19,466 nt of DNA from Candidatus Epulonipiscium sp. (GCA_012841565.1 DUUM01000313.1:1-19466); one strand, 5' to 3'; shown: positions 1-7,319, counted from the first letter of the stretch. Made by a program: numbers and translations. The notes: generated by a model not told the origin, from the letters alone.

Positions 1-56
1 TGGTCAATATGAAGAATTTCTCCAATAATCATATCTTTGGTAATTGTTTTCGCCAT
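1..56 (-). CDS. DUF1858 domain protein, N-terminus only (partial)
   Basis: Only the first 18 codons are in the window; the gene runs off the left edge. Translated from the ATG at 54-56 they read MAKTITKDMIIGEILHID. The ITKDM-IGEIL pattern is the usual opening of DUF1858 proteins, small domains often found alone or fused to hybrid-cluster-type or PAS proteins, with no settled function. I prefer this ATG to the in-frame one at 60-62 because the GGAG (about 65-68) lies 8 bases before it and only 2 before the other. A promoter lies upstream at 126-154. The family call rests on a very short stretch. Confidence 0.6.
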   Translation of the reverse strand, partial: MAKTITKDMIIGEILHID

Positions 57-125
57 ATTCATTCTCCTTTTTATATATTCATTTTTAAATTGCTACTTAA
101 TGCCCTTTAAAGCAGACATACTTAC

Positions 126-154
126 ATTATAGTGATAAGTGTATCTTTTTGCAA
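126..154 (-). promoter_or_regulatory. SigA-type promoter for the DUF1858 gene
   Basis: Read on the minus strand, TTGCAA (149-154) is followed after exactly 17 bases by a consensus TATAAT (126-131). The predicted start is about 60-70 bases before the DUF1858 ATG. It lies just past the pyrophosphatase stop, so the two genes need not share a transcript, although I see no terminator between them. Confidence 0.6.
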
Positions 155-173
155 TTTAATTATTCTTATTCTA

Positions 174-1826
174 CTAAATCTTATTTTGAACAAAGTTCAT
201 TAACTTAGGAATAATTTGTTTTTTACGAGAGTATACCTCAGGTAAAAACACACTATTTTCGTCTTTTCGGATTTCAAACGCTTGATCTGCAATCCACTTT
301 TCACTACCCACTACGATTAATTCTGTCCCACCCACGATTAGATTTGTTACCATCAAGATGCTAATATCTAAGTTTTCATTAATACAAAGAGTCTCCATCT
401 CCTCCAATATTTCCTTTTTCATCTCAAAAATCCCTTTGTAGTCTCCTGTGTTTACTTGGGATACAGCTGCATGATATTGTCCTAATGTAAAATATTTCAT
501 ATCCATATGGAGCAACTCTTTAGGCGTAACATTTTCTAGTCTTGTTCCTGCTGCTATCATATCCATTCCATACCGCTTAATATCTACCCCTGCTATTTGG
601 GCTAGTTTCTCGGCAATCCTTATATCTTCACTAGTGCATGTTGGTGAATGAAATATTAATGTATCTGATAATATAGCACTTAGCATAATGCCTGCAATTT
701 CAGGTGGTGGCATGATATTCTTCTCATCATACATCTTACCAATAATGGTACACGTACAGCCTACTGGCTCGGCTCTAAAAAACACTGGTAATCCTGTATC
801 TAGGTTAGCTATACGGTGGTGATCGATAATTTCTAGTATCTCTGCCTGCTCTATTCCTGGAACTGATTGTGATACTTCATTATGATCTACTAGAATCACT
901 TGTTTTTTCTTAATATCTAACAAATGATGCTTCGATATTGTCCCTTTTACATGGCCCGTCCTATCTACAATAGGGAACTGACTATGGGTAGATGTTACCA
1001 TAACTTCCCTTGCTTCTTCTAATGTTTCATCTGTTTGGAAATACATTAGATTTTGGGTTTTCATCACATTTTTTACTGAAATACTTTGAGATATAATTTT
1101 TATCGTCTTAAAAAAAGAATGAGGCACACATATAATAGCGCTGGTAATCTCTTGGGGTATGCTTGCTTGTAATTGTTGTAGATCCTCCATATTTTCCATA
1201 TCTTGATCTGTAAAAACAATGCACCCTGCCCCTGATTCAAAAGCAATCTTTTTTAAGTGAGGTTGCATGCCTGTTATTAATATATCACCATCTGTTAATT
1301 TTTGGTCATCCTCTATAGATGCTGTGGTGTATACATCACCATTGACATAAGCATAAGGGTAATCCCCTTTCACTGTCTTTCCGCTTAGGACTGCTAATAT
1401 ATTAACAAAAGGTGTTTTGTTTTCTTTTAGCACGCTTCCATCTGTGAGTCCTATATATGTCTTTGCAATATCTGAAATTGAAACAACGCCAGCTAATTTA
1501 TGATCATGATATAATATAGGTATCATCTGATGTCCCGTATCTGTCATGACGCCCCATGCTTTTTTTACGGAATCTACAATATAAGTAGAGGGTATCTCAT
1601 AATACGACATATCTCCTACCTGTGGTTTAATGCTCGTTAAAAGGCTTGGCTCTTCTACATTAAAATAATCTAGAACATAACGGGTTTCCTTGTTTATTTT
1701 TCCTAATCTCATCGCGACTACATGGTCAAATCCCTGTACATGCTTAAAATGAGTATATGCAATAGCGGAACATATGGAATCTGTGTCTGGGTTTGTGTGA
1801 CCAAAGACGTATATTGGTTTTTTCAT
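174..1826 (-). CDS. ppaC: Manganese-dependent inorganic pyrophosphatase, CBS/DRTGG type
   Basis: Family II inorganic pyrophosphatase, hydrolysing pyrophosphate to phosphate in the cytoplasm. The 550-residue protein has the split layout of regulated clostridial CBS-PPases. The N-terminal DHH half has the metal motif GHTNPDTDS (H10, D14, D16). A first CBS repeat follows at about 74-125, a DRTGG domain at about 130-245, and a second CBS repeat at about 254-307. The DHH half resumes with VDH (D314) and IDHHR (335-338) plus D388. A C-terminal DHHA2 domain ends in SRKKQIIP (533-540), matching the substrate-binding R-K-K. Plain family II enzymes are near 310 residues; the extra 240 are the regulatory insert. 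In this family the CBS pair binds AMP and ADP (inhibitory or activating), and DRTGG-containing forms bind diadenosine polyphosphates. All expected catalytic residues appear present. The start has AGAAAGGA at good spacing. Confidence 0.95.
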   Translation of the reverse strand: MKKPIYVFGHTNPDTDSICSAIAYTHFKHVQGFDHVVAMRLGKINKETRYVLDYFNVEEPSLLTSIKPQVGDMSYYEIPSTYIVDSVKKAWGVMTDTGHQMIPILYHDHKLAGVVSISDIAKTYIGLTDGSVLKENKTPFVNILAVLSGKTVKGDYPYAYVNGDVYTTASIEDDQKLTDGDILITGMQPHLKKIAFESGAGCIVFTDQDMENMEDLQQLQASIPQEITSAIICVPHSFFKTIKIISQSISVKNVMKTQNLMYFQTDETLEEAREVMVTSTHSQFPIVDRTGHVKGTISKHHLLDIKKKQVILVDHNEVSQSVPGIEQAEILEIIDHHRIANLDTGLPVFFRAEPVGCTCTIIGKMYDEKNIMPPPEIAGIMLSAILSDTLIFHSPTCTSEDIRIAEKLAQIAGVDIKRYGMDMIAAGTRLENVTPKELLHMDMKYFTLGQYHAAVSQVNTGDYKGIFEMKKEILEEMETLCINENLDISILMVTNLIVGGTELIVVGSEKWIADQAFEIRKDENSVFLPEVYSRKKQIIPKLMNFVQNKI

Positions 1827-1912
1827 ACATTTTTCCTTTCTCTAACCTTATCCTGCAATTTTAGTATCTCTATAACTGAGCTATATCTTATATATAAGTT
1901 ACTTAATTGATT

Positions 1913-1927
1913 TTTTAGTTACTAAAA
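1913..1927. promoter_or_regulatory. Perfect 15-base palindrome at the ppaC transcription start
   Basis: TTTTAGT, one central base, ACTAAAA: a perfect odd-centred inverted repeat immediately downstream of the -10 box. A bound protein here would block initiation, so it is a candidate operator. The regulator is unknown. Confidence 0.35.
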
Positions 1928-1955
1928 TTATAATATATATTTGATTTTGACACAA
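1927..1955 (-). promoter_or_regulatory. Promoter for the pyrophosphatase gene
   Basis: On the minus strand, TTGTGT (1950-1955), 17 bases, then TATAAT (1927-1932). The -10 is perfect and the -35 fair. The predicted transcript has a leader of roughly 90 bases before the start codon. The -10 abuts the palindrome at 1913-1927. Confidence 0.5.
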
Positions 1956-2113
1956 GTTTATATGTTAATCTGTTTGTTTGTTGCATTTGTTATTAAATTC
2001 CCATTATAATTCTTATATAATTATGTATTTTGCCCACTTATAGGGAATGATATCTATATCTTCCGTAAAAGTATCTAAACTTTTATAAATACATTAAAAT
2101 TTCACTTAAGGTG

Positions 2114-2143
2114 TTGACGTGTATACAGTATACATTATATAAT
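2114..2143 (+). promoter_or_regulatory. Promoter of the pflB-pflA unit
   Basis: TTGACG (2114-2119) and a consensus TATAAT (2138-2143) with an 18-base spacer. The expected start near 2150 gives a leader of about 70 bases ahead of the pflB ATG at 2220. The spacer is almost entirely filled by a palindrome (2120-2134). Confidence 0.65.
2120..2134. promoter_or_regulatory. Perfect palindrome within the pfl promoter spacer
   Basis: TGTATAC-A-GTATACA is a perfect 15-base inverted repeat lying wholly between -35 and -10. That position suits a repressor, or a MerR-type activator that distorts the spacer. The TGTA...TACA ends resemble operators of some GntR-family repressors. That resemblance is weak evidence for the protein involved. 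Confidence 0.5.
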
Positions 2144-2167
2144 ATATGTGTACCAAATAAGTATTAG

Positions 2168-2187
2168 ATTGTGATAAATATAACAAT
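2168..2187. promoter_or_regulatory. Rex-like operator downstream of the pfl promoter
   Basis: ATTGTGAT, four bases, ATAACAAT: an 8-base inverted repeat with one mismatch. It has the TTGT(G/T)A...ACAA shape of sites bound by the NADH-sensing repressor Rex in Firmicutes (clostridial consensus TTGTTAA-N4-TTAACAA). It lies about 20-40 bases after the predicted start site, where binding would block elongation. Rex control of fermentation genes is well known; its role at this promoter is inferred. Confidence 0.45.
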
Positions 2188-2219
2188 GCAATTAAAATAA
2201 ATTTAAGGAGATGGGTAAT

Positions 2220-4448
2220 ATGTTCGAACAATGGAATGATTTCAATACTGGTGACTGGACTAAAAACGTAGATGTAAGGGATTTTATTCAATTAAACTAT
2301 GTTCCTTATGAGGGTAACGATTCTTTTTTGGCTGAACCAACTGAGAACACATTAAAACTTTGGAAAGAAGTTTTAGATCTTACAAAAAAAGAATTGAAAA
2401 AAGGAATTTTAGATGCTGAAACAAAAATTCCTTCTACTATAGTATCACACGGAGCTGGTTACTTAGATAAAAAACTAGAGAAAATTGTAGGTTTTCAATC
2501 AGACGCTCCTCTTAAAAGAAATATCATGCCTAATGGGGGTATTCGTACCGTACAAAATGCCCTTGATTCTTATGGCTATGAATTAGATCCTACAACTTAT
2601 GAGTTTTTTATAAAAAACCGTAAAACTCATAATGATGGTGTCTTCTCAGCTTACACTGGCGCAATGAGAAAAGCACGTAAATCTGGTATTATTACTGGTT
2701 TACCTGATGCATATGGCCGTGGAAGAATTATCGGTGACTATAGACGTGTTGCACTATACGGTGTAGACTTCTTAATTCAAGACAAACAAAATGAAAAATT
2801 ATCTCTTGAAGTAACACCTATGACAGAAGATGCTATTCGCTTACGTGAAGAAATTACAGAGCAAATTCAATCTCTTAAAGAACTTAAAGAGATGGCTACT
2901 TTCTATGATTGTGATATTGCAACACCAGCTCAAACAGCTCAAGAAGCCATTCAAGCAACTTATTTTGGATACTTAGCTGCAATTAAAGAGCAAGACGGAG
3001 CTGCTATGTCCTTAGGACGTGTTTCCACATTCCTTGATATCTACGTTGAAAGAGACCTTAAAGCTGGTACTTTAACTGAAAGTGAAGCACAAGAACTTAT
3101 GGATCACTTTGTTATGAAGCTTCGTATGGTTCGTTTCTTACGTACACCAGGATACAACGAATTATTCTCTGGTGACCCAACTTGGGTAACTGAAGCAATT
3201 GGTGGTATGGGTCTTGATGGACGTACACTTGTTACTAAAAACAGTTTCCGTATGCTTCACTCACTTACAAATCTTGGTGCTGCGCCTGAGCCAAACTTAA
3301 CCGTGCTTTGGTCTAACCATTTACCACAAGGATTTAAAGATTTCTGCTCTGAACTATCTATTGAAACAAGTTCTATTCAATATGAAAACGACGATTTAAT
3401 GCGTCCATACCATGGTGATGATTATGGTATTGCATGTTGCGTATCTGCTATGAGAATTGGTAAGCAAATGCAATTCTTCGGTGCACGTGCCAACCTTGGT
3501 AAAGCGCTTGTATATGCTATTAATGGTGGTAAAGACGAAAAAACTGGTGATCAAATTGCGCCTATGTTTGCACCTATTACATCAGAATATCTTGACTATG
3601 ATGAGGTTTGGGCAAAGTTCGACCAAATTATGGATTGGTTAACTGAGTTATATGTTGACACACTTAATGTTATTCACTATATGCATGATAAATATTGCTA
3701 TGAAAAACTCGAAATGGCTCTTCATGATAAAGAAGTTATTCGTACATTTGCAACTGGAATTGCTGGTCTTTCTGTAGTAGCAGACTCCTTATCAGCAATT
3801 AAATATGCAAAAGTTAAAACAGTTAGAAATGCTGATGGCTTAGTTGTTGATTATGAAATCGAAGGGGATTACCCAGCATTTGGTAATAACGATGATCGCG
3901 TTGATGATATTGCTGTTAAAGTAACTGAAGTATTTATGAATAAAATTAGAACGCATAAAACATACAGAAATTCTATACCAACCTTATCCATCTTAACCAT
4001 TACTTCAAACGTAGTTTATGGTAAAAAGACTGGTAACACACCTGACGGACGTAAAGCTGGTGAGCCATTTGCACCAGGTGCTAACCCAATGCATGGTAGA
4101 GATACAAAAGGTGCTCTTGCGGCTTTATCATCTGTTGCTAAACTTCCATACAAACATGCTGAAGATGGTATTTCTTATACATTCTCCATTATTCCGGGTG
4201 CCCTTGGAAAATCTATGGATGAAAGAGTTAAGAACCTATCTGGTATAATGGATGGATACTTTGCTCAAAACGGACACCATATTAATATCAACGTATTTGA
4301 TAGAGAAACTTTATTAGATGCTATGGATCACCCAGAAGAGTATCCTCAGCTTACAATCCGTGTTTCCGGATACGCTGTAAACTTTATTAGATTAACAAGA
4401 GAACAACAACTTGATGTTATTAATAGAACTTTCCACAAAGGATTCTAA
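2220..4448 (+). CDS. pflB: Formate acetyltransferase (pyruvate formate-lyase)
   Basis: Glycyl-radical enzyme converting pyruvate and CoA to acetyl-CoA and formate in the anaerobic cytoplasm. The 742-residue product is the normal size. The catalytic cysteine pair is C406-C407 (GIACCVSAM), and the radical glycine is G717 in the C-terminal RVSGYAVNF loop. I place the start at 2220 (MFEQW): AAGGAG occupies 2205-2210, 9 bases before it, whereas the ATG at 2211 directly abuts that ribosome binding site and is too close. The gene is followed after 113 bases by its activating enzyme, pflA, the standard arrangement. Control is probably from the promoter at 2114-2143 with its two operator candidates. 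No key residue is missing. Other glycyl-radical enzymes (diol or glycerol dehydratases, choline lyase) lack the adjacent Cys-Cys pair, so the assignment is firm. Confidence 0.98.
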   Translation: MFEQWNDFNTGDWTKNVDVRDFIQLNYVPYEGNDSFLAEPTENTLKLWKEVLDLTKKELKKGILDAETKIPSTIVSHGAGYLDKKLEKIVGFQSDAPLKRNIMPNGGIRTVQNALDSYGYELDPTTYEFFIKNRKTHNDGVFSAYTGAMRKARKSGIITGLPDAYGRGRIIGDYRRVALYGVDFLIQDKQNEKLSLEVTPMTEDAIRLREEITEQIQSLKELKEMATFYDCDIATPAQTAQEAIQATYFGYLAAIKEQDGAAMSLGRVSTFLDIYVERDLKAGTLTESEAQELMDHFVMKLRMVRFLRTPGYNELFSGDPTWVTEAIGGMGLDGRTLVTKNSFRMLHSLTNLGAAPEPNLTVLWSNHLPQGFKDFCSELSIETSSIQYENDDLMRPYHGDDYGIACCVSAMRIGKQMQFFGARANLGKALVYAINGGKDEKTGDQIAPMFAPITSEYLDYDEVWAKFDQIMDWLTELYVDTLNVIHYMHDKYCYEKLEMALHDKEVIRTFATGIAGLSVVADSLSAIKYAKVKTVRNADGLVVDYEIEGDYPAFGNNDDRVDDIAVKVTEVFMNKIRTHKTYRNSIPTLSILTITSNVVYGKKTGNTPDGRKAGEPFAPGANPMHGRDTKGALAALSSVAKLPYKHAEDGISYTFSIIPGALGKSMDERVKNLSGIMDGYFAQNGHHININVFDRETLLDAMDHPEEYPQLTIRVSGYAVNFIRLTREQQLDVINRTFHKGF

Positions 4449-4486
4449 ATAACAAATATTAAATAGATAAACAAGGGAAAAACACA

Positions 4487-4546
4487 GGCTGTTTGCAAAT
4501 ATGGTATACTTATATAAGTATTGGTATATATAACCGCGAACAGTCC
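4487..4546 (+). other. Structured RNA spacer between pflB and pflA
   Basis: GGCTGTTTGC (4487-4496) pairs with GCGAACAGTCC (4536-4546): a ten-pair stem with one bulged U and one G-U pair. Its loop contains a perfect 16-base palindrome (4506-4521, ATACTTATATAAGTAT) that can form its own hairpin. An alternative inner pairing is GGTATA (4503-4508) with TATAACC (4529-4535, one bulge). The outer stem ends one base before the AGGAGG of pflA (4548-4553). No T-run follows, so it is not a standard terminator. A transcript-stability, processing or translation-control element is more likely. Confidence 0.55.
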
Positions 4547-4561
4547 TAGGAGGTGTATAAT

Positions 4562-5290
4562 ATGATGGGAAAAATACATTCAATTGAAACGTGTGGTACA
4601 GTAGACGGTCCAGGAATTCGCTATGTTTTATTTACTCAAGGCTGCCCTTTAAGGTGTCAGTATTGCCACAATCCAGATAGTTGGAAGCTGGGTGAAGGTA
4701 CAGAAATGAGTGTCGATGCTATTGTAAAAGATGTTATAACCTATAAACCTTATATGAAGTTTTCCGGTGGCGGTATCACCGTAAGTGGCGGTGAACCCTT
4801 ACTGCAACCTGATTTTGTAGGAGAACTTTTTAAGGAATGTAAGAAAAATGATATCCACACTTGTCTTGATACCTCCGGGTACGTTCAACTGGATAAAGCA
4901 GATCCAGTACTAGACTACACTGATTTAGTTTTACTTGATATAAAATCATATAATCCCCTTGTTTTTCAGGATGTAACAGGTGTAGCTATAGACTCTACTC
5001 TTGCCTTTGCAAAACATTTATCAGATCGGAATATCCCTGTATGGATTAGATATGTACTTGTGCCTAATCTCACAGATGACCCAGAAGATATTGAGGCTTT
5101 AGCTAATTTCCTAACAACCTTAAATAATGTCGAACGTATCGATATTCTTCCTTTTCATAAAATGGGAGAATATAAGTGGGAACAATTAGGATATGACTAC
5201 AAATTAACCGATACACCATCCCCTGAAAAAGAGGTTGTTGATATGGCTAAAAATATTCTTCTAAAATACAAGTTACCCATTCAATTGTAA
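4562..5290 (+). CDS. pflA: Pyruvate formate-lyase activating enzyme (radical SAM)
   Basis: Radical SAM enzyme that uses a [4Fe-4S] cluster and S-adenosylmethionine to place the glycyl radical on PflB. The 242-residue protein (E. coli PflA is 246) opens with IHSIETCGTVDGPGIR and carries the cluster motif C28-x3-C32-x2-C35. The glycine-rich SGGGITVSGGEPLLQ stretch and the late DILPFHKMG segment match PflA. There is no eight-iron ferredoxin insert, which would mark the activators of other glycyl-radical enzymes. AGGAGG at 4548-4553 lies 8 bases before the ATG at 4562; the adjacent ATG at 4565 is an equal candidate. I see no convincing promoter of its own, so it is probably read through from pflB past the hairpin at 4487-4546. 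A terminator follows at 5312-5346. Confidence 0.97.
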   Translation: MMGKIHSIETCGTVDGPGIRYVLFTQGCPLRCQYCHNPDSWKLGEGTEMSVDAIVKDVITYKPYMKFSGGGITVSGGEPLLQPDFVGELFKECKKNDIHTCLDTSGYVQLDKADPVLDYTDLVLLDIKSYNPLVFQDVTGVAIDSTLAFAKHLSDRNIPVWIRYVLVPNLTDDPEDIEALANFLTTLNNVERIDILPFHKMGEYKWEQLGYDYKLTDTPSPEKEVVDMAKNILLKYKLPIQL

Positions 5291-5311
5291 ATGATCTATT
5301 TAATTATAAAT

Positions 5312-5346
5312 AAAAATGTGCATGTTATTATACATGCACATTTTTT
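5312..5346. terminator. Two-way terminator between pflA and the MerR gene
   Basis: A 14-pair perfect stem (AAAAATGTGCATGT, 5312-5325, with 5332-5345) around a six-base TATTAT loop. It is flanked by A5 and T6, so it can work in both directions. It closes the rightward pflA transcript and the leftward regulator gene, whose stop codon begins on its last paired base. Confidence 0.9.
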
Positions 5347-6007
5347 ATTCTTTGTTAACATAGTCTTCTTGGTATATTTCTAAATTCTTCTTACCAAACA
5401 TTTTATTAAATAAAGACCTTTTTTCTTTTTTTTGTTCTGTAATCTCTATAAGTTCGACTCTGATCTTTTGCATCTCGCGCATGGTCTCGTCTAGCTTCCT
5501 ATATCTTTCCTTATCCTTTTCTTCATATATATCTTCTATTTTTTGTATTTCTTCCTTCATATCTTCTTCTATTTTGTATTTTATATGATGGCTTAACTCT
5601 GACTTTAACTCTTCTTCATTTTCATATATTGCCTGTACAAAGGTTTGTTTCATCATTAGGCGAAATTGTTCTACTTTCGTATTATTCGTATCTGTAATAT
5701 CAAATTTCGACTCCTCTGTCGTTGCACTAGCCTGCATATATGTTTCACTGCTCTCGTCCCAGTTATCCCCTCCTATAGGGTCATAGTAGCCTTGTATAGC
5801 GCTCTTAATAGCTTTAAGCTGTAGCCCCTGCTCCTTTAACACCCTAATGTCCCTAAATATCTTCATATCATATTCTCTATAATATCTGTGCCCTAGGGAG
5901 TTACGCGGAATACTAAGCTCTAGCTCATCTTCATAATACCTTAAGGTATGATTTTCTAATTCTAGTTCCTCTGACGCCTCTTTAATTGAATATATTTTAT
6001 TTTGCAT
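5345..6007 (-). CDS. MerR-family regulator with long C-terminal coiled coil
   Basis: The 220-residue protein begins with a MerR winged helix (about 4-72): IYSIKEASEELELENHTLRYYE followed by HRYYREYDMKIFRDIRVLKEQG. A low-complexity polar linker (75-112) leads to a charged region rich in E, K and R (about 125-200) that looks like a coiled coil. It ends in a basic KKEKRSLFNKMFGKK segment. There are no clustered cysteines, so a metal sensor is unlikely. Some relatives of this shape, such as RacA-like proteins, bind DNA structurally rather than as switches. Start chosen at 6005-6007: GGAGG lies 6 bases upstream, while the in-frame GTG at 6038-6040 would place that GGAGG inside the gene. It diverges from the FMN enzyme gene at 6203, and the promoters are close together. 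The ligand is unknown. Confidence 0.8.
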   Translation of the reverse strand: MQNKIYSIKEASEELELENHTLRYYEDELELSIPRNSLGHRYYREYDMKIFRDIRVLKEQGLQLKAIKSAIQGYYDPIGGDNWDESSETYMQASATTEESKFDITDTNNTKVEQFRLMMKQTFVQAIYENEEELKSELSHHIKYKIEEDMKEEIQKIEDIYEEKDKERYRKLDETMREMQKIRVELIEITEQKKEKRSLFNKMFGKKNLEIYQEDYVNKE

Positions 6008-6057
6008 CCTTATCCTCCACTTTTCTTTATTATTATCCACTTATTTACATTAATTAC

Positions 6058-6085
6058 ATTATACCATTTTTTCCCATTAGTTCAA
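6058..6085 (-). promoter_or_regulatory. Promoter of the MerR-family gene
   Basis: On the minus strand, TTGAAC (6080-6085), a 16-base spacer, TATAAT (6058-6063). The spacer ends in TGG, giving an extended -10. The start site should lie around 6050, leaving a leader of about 45 bases. Confidence 0.65.
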
Positions 6086-6100
6086 GTGAAACTTTAACGC

Positions 6101-6129
6101 TTGACACTTTATGTTTTTCTAGATATACT
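6101..6129 (+). promoter_or_regulatory. Strong promoter of the FMN enzyme gene
   Basis: Consensus TTGACA (6101-6106), exactly 17 bases, TATACT (6124-6129). It is one of the best promoter matches in the window. The FabT-like operator begins on its -10 box. Confidence 0.75.
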
Positions 6130-6157
6130 TTGACTATCAAACAACTTGATTTTCAAA
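6129..6157. promoter_or_regulatory. FabT-like double operator at the FMN enzyme promoter
   Basis: TTTGA-CTA-TCAAA (6129-6141) is an inverted repeat overlapping the transcription start. TTGA-TTT-TCAA (6146-6156) is a second one 16 bases further on, centre to centre. The first closely matches the core I recall for FabT, the MarR-type repressor of fatty-acid synthesis genes in streptococci and relatives (TTTGATTATCAAA). The match is by eye. Confidence 0.45.
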
Positions 6158-6202
6158 GTTATTTATGTTGAATCCATAACTATACGTAAAGAGGGGATTA
6201 TT

Positions 6203-7264
6203 ATGAAACTTCCAGAATTAAAAATTGGAAACCTTACAGCAAAATTACCCATTATCCAGGGTGGAATGGGTGTTGGGATATCGCTTAATAAATTAGCTTC
6301 TGCCGTCACAAACGAAGGCGGTATTGGTATTATATCTGGTGTTCAAATTGGTTTTAGGGAACCTGACTTTATTAAAAATACACTAGACGCAAATCTGCGT
6401 ATTCTAGAATCTGAAATCAAACTAGCTAAAGAAAATACAAACCAAGGGATTATTGGCATTAACTTTATGGTAGCCATGAAAAACTATGATATTCTTGTTA
6501 AAAAGGCCGTTGAATTAGGGATTGATCTTATTATTTCTGGTGCTGGGTTGCCACTTGAACTCCCCAGTTTAGTGAAAGGATCAGATACCAAAATTGCACC
6601 TATCGTATCTTCTGGTAAAGCTGCATCCCTTATTTGTAGAATGTGGGATAAGAAGGATGGTGTTGCTCCTGATGCCGTTGTAGTCGAAGGACCTTTAGCT
6701 GGTGGCCATTTGGGGTTTTCTAGGGAAGAACTAGATAGTGGCACTACTGAAAATCTTGAAGATATTTTACTTGATGTCATAAAGGTCGTTAAACCTTTTG
6801 CTAAGAAATATAACAAACATATCCCTATTATTGCCGCTGGAGGTATTTATGATGGGAATGATATTGCCCGCCTTATTGCCCTAGGGGCTGATGGAGTCCA
6901 GATGGGTACTCGTTTTATAGCCACAGAAGAATGTGATGCCCATCTTAATTATAAGCTGGCACATATTAATGCAAAAAAAGAGGATATTCAGATTGTAATG
7001 AGCCCTGTGGGCATGCCTGGAAGGGCCATTATTAATCCTCTTATGAGGCGAAATGAAATGAACCAGCATTGCTTTTATAGCTGCTTGCGTAGTTGTAAAC
7101 CTAAGGAAATACCTTACTGTATTTCTGGTGCTCTTCTCAACGCTGCTAATGGCAATGTAGATGAAGGACTTCTGTTTTCCGGTGCTTATGGCTATAGAGC
7201 TGAAAAAATTCAAACCGTTAAAGAAATTATGGATGAACTTCAAGAACAAATTGCTGTTTACTAA
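6203..7264 (+). CDS. Nitronate monooxygenase / FabK-like FMN oxidoreductase
   Basis: A 353-residue TIM-barrel flavoprotein of the nitronate monooxygenase / enoyl-ACP reductase II family. The N-terminal PIIQGGMGVGIS, the catalytic histidine H169 in GPLAGGHLGF, the AAGGIYDG turn (211-218) and the FMN-phosphate segment GADGVQMGTRF (228-238) are intact. In FabK the family reduces enoyl-ACP in fatty-acid elongation; in nitronate monooxygenases it oxidises alkyl nitronates. Sequence alone does not decide between them. It is longer than classic FabK (about 320), and carries C290, C294, C298 and C306 in a C-terminal segment, a cluster I do not associate with FabK. The FabT-like operator upstream favours a lipid role, though no other fab gene is near. 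Start at 6203 is set by GAGGGG 6 bases upstream; the upstream in-frame start at 6146 lies in the operator. Monocistronic: terminator at 7265. Confidence 0.85.
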   Translation: MKLPELKIGNLTAKLPIIQGGMGVGISLNKLASAVTNEGGIGIISGVQIGFREPDFIKNTLDANLRILESEIKLAKENTNQGIIGINFMVAMKNYDILVKKAVELGIDLIISGAGLPLELPSLVKGSDTKIAPIVSSGKAASLICRMWDKKDGVAPDAVVVEGPLAGGHLGFSREELDSGTTENLEDILLDVIKVVKPFAKKYNKHIPIIAAGGIYDGNDIARLIALGADGVQMGTRFIATEECDAHLNYKLAHINAKKEDIQIVMSPVGMPGRAIINPLMRRNEMNQHCFYSCLRSCKPKEIPYCISGALLNAANGNVDEGLLFSGAYGYRAEKIQTVKEIMDELQEQIAVY

Positions 7265-7319
7265 ATAACAAACAAAAGCCCTATACACTTTAAGTGTGCA
7301 TAGGGCTTTTGTTTGTTAT
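7265..7319. terminator. Two-way terminator between the FMN enzyme gene and xylB
   Basis: A perfect 20-pair stem (7265-7284 with 7300-7319), a two-base bulge, then ACAC/GTGT around a TTTAA loop. The arms contain AAAAGCCCTAT and ATAGGGCTTTT, so a T-rich tail is made in either direction. It begins immediately after the FMN enzyme stop and includes the xylB stop codon. Confidence 0.9.

Larger units (their letters stand above)
1827..2219. other. 393-bp divergent control region between ppaC and pflB
   Basis: I see no gene here. It holds divergent promoters for the pyrophosphatase (1927-1955) and pflB (2114-2143). Palindromes lie at 1913-1927 (TTTTAGT-N-ACTAAAA) and 1887-1898 (CTTATATATAAG). Looser inverted repeats are at 1997-2009/2038-2048 (ATTCCC...GGGAAT with AT-rich extensions) and 2066-2085 (TAAAAGT, 6-base loop, ACTTTTA). 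The pfl operator candidates are listed separately. The looser repeats could be chance in such AT-rich DNA. Confidence 0.6.

Noticed and set aside
2211..2219. Earlier ATG for pflB
   Set aside because: It directly follows AAGGAG with no spacer; the ATG at 2220 has correct spacing.
4493..4530. Separate promoter for pflA
   Set aside because: TTGCAA and TATAAG are only 14 bases apart and other pairs are worse; the AT-rich boxes are better explained by the palindrome and stem.
6484..7288. Two open frames (110 and 135 codons) on the minus strand
   Set aside because: Both are opposite the FMN enzyme gene, whose family motifs are intact on the plus strand.
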